From contig JAMOPH010000235.1 of NCBI GenBank assembly GCA_027064665.1, positions 1 through 11,361 on the forward strand: a DNA stretch of 11,361 nt, read 5' to 3'. The stretch is from a bacterium. GTDB lineage: Bacteria; UBP14; UBA6098; B30-G16. The notes under the pieces are model-generated. The model was not told the origin of the DNA and did no database searches. It worked only from the letters and a program-made list of their open reading frames with translations. The translations under genes and the position numbers were made by a program. Numbering within the stretch: position 1 is the first letter of the stretch; every line of letters begins with the position of its first letter. Of this stretch, positions 1 through 6,183 are shown in pieces.

Positions 1-2743
1 GGGGAAAGGGCATATACACAACACCGCCGACAGCGACACAGCGTTTGTTTCCCGTGAGGGCGGCGCCGGTGGAATTGGCGGATATTTCCGTGGCGGAAGC
101 GGTTCCGGTGCTGTGGCGTTGATTGCCGAGCGCCCCACAGAGAACAACCGTGCAGAACTCGCCAACGCCGATGCCGGTGTCTATGGTGAGGTTGACGGCA
201 GCGATGAGTCCGCCGTGATAGGACACAATATCGCCTCGTCGGGAACCGATAGCGCCAAAGGTGTTCTCGGGGTTGCCGATGGCGCAGGCGGGACCATCCA
301 CATCGGTGTTCAGGGAATCGCATCCGGAGCGTCGGAAAACTACGGCGGCTTCTTCAGCCCGATGCTGGGAATTGCGCCCCAGACGAGTCTGCCAGCCGGA
401 GCCAATGGCGGTCTGTGTGTTAAGGATGGCTCACCGGATTCCCTTTTCTTCTACGACGGCACCACCTGGACGCCGGTCAAAACGGGCTACGAAAGTGTTC
501 AGTGGGAGCAGGCGGGCTCATCGCCGAACAGATATAAGCGCCCGGTGTTTGACGGCGCAGGGAACGACAATGTCCGGGTTTATGAGGTGACCGCCCTGCG
601 GGGGGTCTACGGTCGCTCGTATCAGGATGCCTCAAATTATGCGCTCGGTTATTTGGGATACTATGGAAGCGACATTGGCGGAGTGAGCAGATTTATCGGC
701 GTCTATGGAAACAGTGGCAGCGGGACGGACAATGTTGCGGTGGCTGGTAGGTACAGCGCTGGCAGATATGGGTATATAGGTGGAGAACGGTATGCAGTTT
801 ATGGGAAATTTGATGAAGATGCCACTGGTTTGGCATCTACAATGGCGGGCTATTTTGTAAATGATAACGATGAGAATAATTCTTCATATTCCAAGTTTGG
901 AGTGTATGGGGATGTAACCGGGGACTATGGAACCAAATATGCCGTTTACGGTTCCTCACAAGGTGCTGGAACAAATTATGGTGTTTATGGAAAAGCGTTC
1001 GGTGGGAGCATTAACTGGGCAGGATACTTCGATGGGAATGTGGGCATAACTGGCAACCTTGACCTTAGCCAAGGGACGGTCATACTTGACAGCGACGGCG
1101 AGGCCCCTTCCGCTGCTGGGGATGTGCTTGTGTTTGACGGGACGGATTACGACTGGCAGGCACTCAGTGGCGGTGGAACCCCCGGCGGAAGTGATGGGCA
1201 AATTCAATACAACGACGGAGGAGTTTTCGGCGGCGCCGCCGATTTCTACTACGACGATGCTACCAATAGAGTCGGCATCGGAACGAGCAGCCCCGGGGCA
1301 AGGCTGGATGTTAATACGCCGTCAGCAGGCGGAACCCATTATTGTATCCGCGCATCAGAAAATGGCTCCGGAACCGGCTATGCAATTTTTGCCACCGCAA
1401 CTGGTTCTGGAACCTGTGTTGGTCTATATGCAACTGCGACGGGAAGTGGAGATAACTATGCGGCTATTTTTGACAACGGCAATGTGGGAATTGGGACGAC
1501 AAGCCCGGGATACAAACTCCATATCGTCGGCGGTGATGTGAAGATTGGGAATTCCGCCGGCGACAATAGGAAATTGTATTTCGGCGATGGCAGTTATGTC
1601 TATATAGGCGAAGGACCCACCGATGACGACCTGTATCTGTATGGAAGGGACAGGATATCTCTTATGGGGGGCAATGTCGGTGTCGGAACGACGGACCCTG
1701 CCGCCGAACTTGATGTCAACGGCACGGTTCGTGCGGCGCATTATCGTGACAGCGGCGGCGGAGACCTCATTCGCTCAAGCGACGGCTCAATCAATGTCTC
1801 CGAGGATTCAGACGGCTCGTGGAATTTGACGGTTGCCGGAGGCGGCGGTGGAACTCCCGGTGGTGCCGACGGCACTGTCCAGTTCAACAATTCTGGAAGT
1901 TTCGGCGGTGACAGCGCTTTCGTGTGGGACAGAGGCGACAGCACCCTCATAATCAAAGCCGCCAGCGTGGGCGACGGTCTGAGAATTGAGGGCGACACCT
2001 ACGGTTGCCCGGTGATTATTCTGAAGAACACTAACACTCATGGCTCTATGGCCTATGGTTTCGGCACCAGCGGCGACACCTACTATGCCGGTGTGGAATT
2101 TGAGATTGACAGCAGCGGCACCGAAGTGAACAAAATGGTTCTGTATAACAACAATCCCGGTGCGATTGAGTTTGCCATAAATCCCGGCGGCGGAGTTCAG
2201 GCCTTGATGAGGATGCCGCCGGATGCCAGCAGAGTCAGTATGTTAAAACCTCTTTCGCTGGAATCTTCCCGTACATATGTGATGGGATATGACGGCGGCG
2301 CTAATCACTGGATAACTACCGGTGGTTCCGAGCCCGGGTCTTGTTATATGTCGTTTATCGGCACGAGCGGTGGAAATGCCACGGCGGTGAACATCGCTCC
2401 CGGTGGCGGCACCGGACTATATGTGAACAGTTCCGGCGATGTGGGAATTGGGACATCCAGCCCGACCTCAAAACTCTATGTGGATGGCGATATTTACTGC
2501 ACGGGCAAAATCACCAGTGAGGGCGGATACGACCCGCCATATGTGGGATTTTCTATGGAGACCAGAAAATCCATCTGCGAGCGGGTCAAGCGTGAGGTTC
2601 CGCCGGAAAAACTTGAGCAGGCTATTGTGTTCTGGAACTCCGAGACCCAGAGGATGGAGGTCTATCTGCCCACGAAAGGCGAGTTCAGAGATTTTATGGG
2701 GAATCTACTTGAACAGGGAGAGGAGTATATAATCAAAAAGTGA
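1..2743 (+). CDS. Fibre-like surface protein with VGIGT modules (5' partial)
   Basis: The frame (first full codon at base 2) is open to the window edge, so the gene starts upstream; the GTG at 113 is internal, because the same glycine-rich style (GGAGGIGGYFRGG) continues before it. About 913 codons are visible. Order: Gly-rich N-part; a GVYG-type repeat block (about 602-1036); two copies of a TPGG.DG..Q.N..G.FGG module (1169-1234, 1841-1909); four fibre motifs of the form NVGIGT-SP-KL-V (1265, 1481, 1673, 2438); and a distinct charged C-terminal domain from about 2530 with ICERVKREVPPEKLEQAIVF and a MEVYLPTKGEF stretch. Such motifs are known from phage tail fibres and from secreted proteins of FCB-group bacteria. 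No S74 autochaperone domain is recognised. The role is inferred to be a surface fibre or adhesin; no enzymatic motif is seen. It probably shares an operon with the next gene, 24 bases downstream. Confidence 0.85.
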   Translation, partial: GKGHIHNTADSDTAFVSREGGAGGIGGYFRGGSGSGAVALIAERPTENNRAELANADAGVYGEVDGSDESAVIGHNIASSGTDSAKGVLGVADGAGGTIHIGVQGIASGASENYGGFFSPMLGIAPQTSLPAGANGGLCVKDGSPDSLFFYDGTTWTPVKTGYESVQWEQAGSSPNRYKRPVFDGAGNDNVRVYEVTALRGVYGRSYQDASNYALGYLGYYGSDIGGVSRFIGVYGNSGSGTDNVAVAGRYSAGRYGYIGGERYAVYGKFDEDATGLASTMAGYFVNDNDENNSSYSKFGVYGDVTGDYGTKYAVYGSSQGAGTNYGVYGKAFGGSINWAGYFDGNVGITGNLDLSQGTVILDSDGEAPSAAGDVLVFDGTDYDWQALSGGGTPGGSDGQIQYNDGGVFGGAADFYYDDATNRVGIGTSSPGARLDVNTPSAGGTHYCIRASENGSGTGYAIFATATGSGTCVGLYATATGSGDNYAAIFDNGNVGIGTTSPGYKLHIVGGDVKIGNSAGDNRKLYFGDGSYVYIGEGPTDDDLYLYGRDRISLMGGNVGVGTTDPAAELDVNGTVRAAHYRDSGGGDLIRSSDGSINVSEDSDGSWNLTVAGGGGGTPGGADGTVQFNNSGSFGGDSAFVWDRGDSTLIIKAASVGDGLRIEGDTYGCPVIILKNTNTHGSMAYGFGTSGDTYYAGVEFEIDSSGTEVNKMVLYNNNPGAIEFAINPGGGVQALMRMPPDASRVSMLKPLSLESSRTYVMGYDGGANHWITTGGSEPGSCYMSFIGTSGGNATAVNIAPGGGTGLYVNSSGDVGIGTSSPTSKLYVDGDIYCTGKITSEGGYDPPYVGFSMETRKSICERVKREVPPEKLEQAIVFWNSETQRMEVYLPTKGEFRDFMGNLLEQGEEYIIKK
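602..1036 (+). repeat. GVYG-type degenerate repeat block in gene 1
   Basis: Six [GA]VYG motifs encoded near 602, 698, 794, 899, 941 and 980 (GVYGRSYQ, GVYGNSGS, AVYGKFDE, GVYGDVTG, AVYGSSQG, GVYGKAFG). The intervals vary, and several units end in an aromatic-rich AGYF or GYFDG turn. This pattern is typical of beta-structured, probably trimeric, fibre shafts; the fold is inferred. The repeat is at protein level and the DNA copies have diverged. Confidence 0.6.
1169..1909 (+). repeat. Duplicated fibre module in gene 1 (two copies)
   Basis: Two copies of a glycine-rich linker plus DG.(I/V)Q(Y/F)N..G.FGG segment, at 1169-1234 (GSDGQIQYNDGGVFGG) and 1841-1909 (GADGTVQFNNSGSFGG). The shared ggcggtggaac begins at 1169 and 1844, a 675-base (225-codon) offset. 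VGIGT motifs follow the first copy. This module is a common element of phage-tail-fibre-like proteins, where it precedes a beta-structured repeat. Confidence 0.6.
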
Positions 2744-2753
2744 AGTCATTGAC

Positions 2754-2763
2754 AGGAGGGGGG
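2754..2763 (+). promoter_or_regulatory. Strong Shine-Dalgarno for gene 2
   Basis: AGGAGGGGGG lies just upstream of the ATG at 2768, with GGAGG eight bases from the start. It fixes the start of gene 2 and shows that the host uses canonical anti-Shine-Dalgarno pairing for at least some genes. It sits in the 24-base gap after the TGA of gene 1, consistent with an operon and independent initiation. Confidence 0.85.
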
Positions 2764-2767
2764 TAAA

Positions 2768-5700
2768 ATGAGGAAGTGTTTGGTGTTGTTGTGCGTGGCG
2801 ACTGTCCTTTTTGCGGTGCCGCATCAGATAAGTTATCAGGGAAAAATCACAAACTCTTCCGGCGTTGCCCTTGACGGCACATACAGTATGACTTTCCGCA
2901 TTTACAATGTCCCCACCGGCGGGACAGCGCTGTGGAGCGAGCCCCACAGTTCCGTCAGCGTCCACAGGGGGCTTTTTGATGTGATTCTGGGCGAGACCAA
3001 CCCCATAAACCTTCCCTTTGACGAGCAGTATTATCTGGAAATTGAGATTGGGGGCGAGGTTTTGACGCCGAGGATACCGCTGAACAGTGTGGGGTATGCT
3101 TTCCGTGCGGCTAATGCCGATACTGTGAACTGGTCGGGTGTTCAGGGGGTTCCAGCGGGATTCTCCGATGGTGTGGATGATGTTGATGATGCCGACAATG
3201 TGGTCGGAAACGAGTATAATACAGGGCTTTCATTTGATGACGGCACCAACACGCTCAGCATCACCGATGGCGGCGGGACACTCACCGCCACCATAGACAA
3301 CGAGGCGGACGACCTTTCGGACAATTCCATCGGCGACCTCGGCGATGTGGATGTCTCCAGCGGAGTTTCTGCGGGTCAGGTTCTCAAGTGGAATGGAAGT
3401 GCGTGGGCTCCGGCTAATGACAGCGTGGGTGCAGGGTCCGGCTCCGACAACGACTGGACCGGAGCGGGAACCGGCTCTATGTATGCCACCTACACCTCCG
3501 ATAATGTGGGAATAGGGACCACCACCCCCTCTGCCAAACTTGATGTCGCCGGAGATGTTCATATTCAGGATGAACTCATTGTTGATATAAACGACAATGG
3601 TTGGGGATTCCGTGCGCCGTTTGGTTCCTCAAGCGAAATCAACCTCAGACCCTCGTCCGGCTCGGGCAATTTCCAGGTGGGAAGTTCCTCCGGAAGGAAC
3701 GGTATTGTTACATTTGGCGGTGCTTACTGGTATGATGCCACCAGTATTTCCGGCGACCCCACTCCGCCGTCGTACGATGGTGGCTCGGTGTATGGTATGT
3801 ATCCCACTTCCTCGGGGATACGGTGGTATAATGGAAGTTCCTGGCAGACTATCACGCCGGGAGGTGGCGGTGTGGGGGGCTCCGGCTCGGCGAACTATCT
3901 TGCAATATGGTCAGATGCCTCAAATCTGACCTACAATTCCCAACTTTACTGGGATGCTGGGAATAACCGACTCGGGATAAACACTACCTCCCCCGACAGG
4001 AAACTTACCATATATCAAGGGGATATTCACCTGAGCGATGGAGTAAACACCGGCAGGGCAATATATTTCGGCGATGGCAGTTTTGTGTATGTTGGGGAGC
4101 GAAGCGGATACGACGACGACCTGTTGCTTTACTGCAATGGAGACCCTGCGTGGCTGGATGCCTCAACATTTGTCCCCGTGTCCGACAACTCCACTGACCT
4201 CGGAAGTTCTGCAAACTCCTGGAAAGACCTGTATATTGATGGCGGAATTTACATTGATGGTTCCGCTGGCTCTTCTGGACAGGTGCTTATGACTGATGGT
4301 TCTCAGGTCTATTGGGGGAATGTCTCTGGAGGAGGAGATAATCTGGGCAACCACACCGCCACGCAGAATCTAAATATGCAGGAATACAACATAATTAACT
4401 TCAACTACATCAACGGCGGCGGGACATCGGGCGAAGACGGTTATGGTATAAGAGATAGCAGTGGTTTTATTCAGTATAAGCATTCCGGTGGAAGTTGGAC
4501 AACTCTCTCTGAACCTCCGCCTATCCCCGGGAATACGGAATTTTGGGTCAGGCCATCCGATTCTTCCTTCATCAGGCCCTATTACAATGAAAATGCCAAA
4601 ATCTACGATGCCGGAGGGGAATTCGCATTCTACTACGAGGGTTCCAATGATAAGGGGTCATTTTTCGCGGGGGATGATGTTGGAGTGTGCGCACACAGGT
4701 CAAGCGTTTCCAGTTCCAACCTTCCGCATTTCACCTACGATATTTTCCCTTGGCGTGATGCCGGTAATGACGGGTATGTATCTTCAAGCGATTCCGTAAC
4801 TTATACGGGGGTTTACGGGTATGGAAACGCCTATATGGGGGTCACAGGTATTTGTGCCCTTGATGCCGGAGTGAGAGGAATTTGCACAAGAGGTCGTACA
4901 AATTCCTCCTGGCCCAATGCTGGAGTTGAGGGAGAGGCAAAATTGGGTGGTTCAACCGGCGACTACGGCTGTCAGGGGGTTTACGGCTGGAACACCGAGG
5001 CAGATAGTACCTCCAACAACTATCTCATCGGCGTGCTTGGAAGAACCAGTGGAACCGGAACTATGTCCGCCGGTGTGGTGGGAGTATATACCTCGTCTGT
5101 GGGCGACCTTGACGACTTCGCCTCAAGCACATCTTATGGAATGATTGGAACTCAAAATTACGGGGCTTATATCCGGGGGGACAACACTGCGGCTGCGTAT
5201 TTTGTAAGTTATAATGGCACCTCGGACACTCTTCCCGAGTGGGCAGAACTTGCCGATGATGCGTGGGAAGGAGTGGACGCCTGGTCCAATGATGACGATG
5301 GAGTGGAGGGAACAACTACCAACGACAGTTATTATGGAGTTCATTACTCCGGTGGTCTCGGCGGGAGCGGAACAAAGAGCGCGATAATAAGAACCTCTAC
5401 AGGACCGAGGGAGGTGTATTGTCAGGAGTCCCCCGAGGTGTGGTTTGAGGATTTTGGCGGCGGAGAGATTCACAACGGCAGGTGCCGGGTTGATTTGCCC
5501 TCCGATTTTGCCGAAATAGTGACCGTGGATGAGGACCATCCGATGAGAGTTTTTATCACTCCCTGCGGCAATATGGGCAACTGGTGGATTGAAAAGGACG
5601 ACAAAGGCTTTACTCTTTATGCTCCCGATGCCCCCGATGGCACCCAATTTGACTGGCGAGTTGCGGCAAAGAGAAAACACTTTGAGGACAGACGCCTCAG

Positions 5701-6058
5701 GCTGGTTATCTCCGCGTATGATGACCCTTACCTGTATCCCGAGAATATGGGAGCATATCCTAAGGAAATCTATGAGCAACTCAAACCCAATGCTGACGAG
5801 CCGTATGAGGTTTACTGGGCGGAGGCGGTCTCTCATTTCCAGCCCAATGACGGTTCCCCCTACAACTATCTTCTGCCGAGAAACTGGAAACAGATTCGTC
5901 AGAAAGCCCGGGAGATGTTCTGGAGAACTCATTCGGAGATTGCTCCGCCGGAGTTCAACAACAAGGTCAACGGCATAGTTCAAACCCCTCTTCCGGACAA
6001 AGAGAAACTTGAGAAAAAGCAAAAGGAAAACAAAGACGGGAACAGACAGGGAGATTAA
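2768..6058 (+). CDS. Secreted fibre-like surface protein, YQG N-domain and ESPEVWFEDFG C-domain
   Basis: 1096 aa. Residues 1-16 (MRKCLVLLCVATVLFA) form a signal peptide, probably cut after A16. Residues 17-119 match a recurrent N-terminal domain of FCB-type secreted proteins: ISYQGKI, TFRIYN, GG.ALWSE, GLFDVILG, then PLNSVGYAFRA. Next come an Asp-rich linker, GQVLKWNGSAWAPAND, a VGIGTTTPSAKLDVAG motif (about 3503), a related motif at 3965 (RLGINTTSPDRKL), TDLGSSANSWKDLYIDG, DNLGNHTATQNLNMQ, and a GVxG repeat block (4808-5149). From about residue 872 there is a conserved-looking domain with ESPEVWFEDFG, VFITPCG and DWRVAAKRK. About 115 further residues follow, ending in a Lys/Glu-rich tail. 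No catalytic motif is seen. The role is inferred to be an extracellular fibre or adhesin, paired with the paralogous upstream gene. No intrinsic terminator follows directly. Confidence 0.9.
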   Translation: MRKCLVLLCVATVLFAVPHQISYQGKITNSSGVALDGTYSMTFRIYNVPTGGTALWSEPHSSVSVHRGLFDVILGETNPINLPFDEQYYLEIEIGGEVLTPRIPLNSVGYAFRAANADTVNWSGVQGVPAGFSDGVDDVDDADNVVGNEYNTGLSFDDGTNTLSITDGGGTLTATIDNEADDLSDNSIGDLGDVDVSSGVSAGQVLKWNGSAWAPANDSVGAGSGSDNDWTGAGTGSMYATYTSDNVGIGTTTPSAKLDVAGDVHIQDELIVDINDNGWGFRAPFGSSSEINLRPSSGSGNFQVGSSSGRNGIVTFGGAYWYDATSISGDPTPPSYDGGSVYGMYPTSSGIRWYNGSSWQTITPGGGGVGGSGSANYLAIWSDASNLTYNSQLYWDAGNNRLGINTTSPDRKLTIYQGDIHLSDGVNTGRAIYFGDGSFVYVGERSGYDDDLLLYCNGDPAWLDASTFVPVSDNSTDLGSSANSWKDLYIDGGIYIDGSAGSSGQVLMTDGSQVYWGNVSGGGDNLGNHTATQNLNMQEYNIINFNYINGGGTSGEDGYGIRDSSGFIQYKHSGGSWTTLSEPPPIPGNTEFWVRPSDSSFIRPYYNENAKIYDAGGEFAFYYEGSNDKGSFFAGDDVGVCAHRSSVSSSNLPHFTYDIFPWRDAGNDGYVSSSDSVTYTGVYGYGNAYMGVTGICALDAGVRGICTRGRTNSSWPNAGVEGEAKLGGSTGDYGCQGVYGWNTEADSTSNNYLIGVLGRTSGTGTMSAGVVGVYTSSVGDLDDFASSTSYGMIGTQNYGAYIRGDNTAAAYFVSYNGTSDTLPEWAELADDAWEGVDAWSNDDDGVEGTTTNDSYYGVHYSGGLGGSGTKSAIIRTSTGPREVYCQESPEVWFEDFGGGEIHNGRCRVDLPSDFAEIVTVDEDHPMRVFITPCGNMGNWWIEKDDKGFTLYAPDAPDGTQFDWRVAAKRKHFEDRRLRLVISAYDDPYLYPENMGAYPKEIYEQLKPNADEPYEVYWAEAVSHFQPNDGSPYNYLLPRNWKQIRQKAREMFWRTHSEIAPPEFNNKVNGIVQTPLPDKEKLEKKQKENKDGNRQGD
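4808..5149 (+). repeat. GVxG repeat block in gene 2
   Basis: Eight G-[VM]-x-G motifs in about 114 codons: GVYGYGNA, GVTGICAL, GVRGICTR, GVEGEAKL, GVYGWNTE, GVLGRTSG, GVVGVYTS and GMIGTQNY. It corresponds to the GVYG block of gene 1 but lies after the fibre modules rather than before them. It is probably a beta-structured shaft segment; the structure is inferred. Confidence 0.6.
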
Positions 6059-6085
6059 AAAAGTTTTTCACGAGCAAAAAAGTCC

Positions 6086-6114
6086 TTGTCATTTGGGTGG
6101 AAAAAGTCTAAAAT
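6086..6114 (+). promoter_or_regulatory. Sigma-70-type promoter for gene 3
   Basis: TTGTCA at 6086-6091 (5/6 match to TTGACA) and TAAAAT at 6109-6114 (5/6 match to TATAAT) are separated by exactly 17 bases, inside an A-rich intergenic region. Transcription would start near 6120-6122, giving a leader of roughly 50-60 bases before the gene 3 start. It is the best promoter match noticed in the window and makes gene 3 a likely independent unit. Confidence 0.65.
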
Positions 6115-6126
6115 AATAGAGAGGGG

Positions 6127-6150
6127 GGATGCTCTTTGGGAGAGGCATCC
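6127..6150 (+). promoter_or_regulatory. Hairpin in the gene 3 leader
   Basis: GGATGC (6127-6132) pairs with GCATCC (6145-6150), extended by TCT/AGA across a single bulged G at 6144, with the loop TTGGG at 6136-6140. There is no T-run after it, so it is not an intrinsic terminator. It would lie within the first 10 or so bases of the predicted transcript and 4 bases upstream of the AAGGGGG ribosome binding site. An mRNA-stabilising 5' hairpin or a translational control element are both possible; the sequence does not decide between them. Confidence 0.55.
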
Positions 6151-6154
6151 TTAT

Positions 6155-6183
6155 AAGGGGGTTATGATATGGAGGTATTGATG
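6155..6183 (+). promoter_or_regulatory. Dual ribosome binding/start region of gene 3, with mini-ORF
   Basis: AAGGGGG (6155-6161) lies 7 bases before ATG 6169. GGAGG (6171-6175) lies 5 bases before ATG 6181, in the same frame. Either start leaves a good signal peptide; the 6181 start gives the more typical n-region (MKLMRKS). A five-codon reading frame in another phase (ATG 6164, MIWRY, stop TGA 6179-6181) overlaps ATG 6181 as TGATG, but its spacing from AAGGGGG is only 2 bases, so its translation is doubtful. Confidence 0.5.

Noticed and set aside
113..115. GTG at 113 as the start of gene 1
   Set aside because: The frame continues open to the window edge with matching glycine-rich composition, no Shine-Dalgarno precedes the GTG, and no signal peptide follows it.
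2749..2754. A perfect TTGACA between genes 1 and 2 as a promoter for gene 2
   Set aside because: There is no -10 box 16-18 bases downstream; the only TAAAAT (2764-2769) is 9 bases away and overlaps the ATG. The sequence is better explained as part of the ribosome binding site region.
5123..6022. A 299-codon open frame on the minus strand opposite the C-terminal part of gene 2
   Set aside because: It covers the conserved ESPEVWFEDFG region of gene 2, shows no recognisable motif or ribosome binding site, and is best read as an antisense shadow.
1..6058. A prophage or phage tail locus, because of the tail-fibre-like motifs
   Set aside because: Gene 2 carries a signal peptide and the YQG N-terminal domain of secreted bacterial proteins. 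No tail, baseplate, lysis, integrase or attachment-site sequence is visible nearby.
6057..6068. AAAAAAGTTTTT after gene 2 as a terminator
   Set aside because: It is a short A/T-only inverted repeat with a loop too small and no GC-rich stem or following T-run, so it does not look like an intrinsic terminator.
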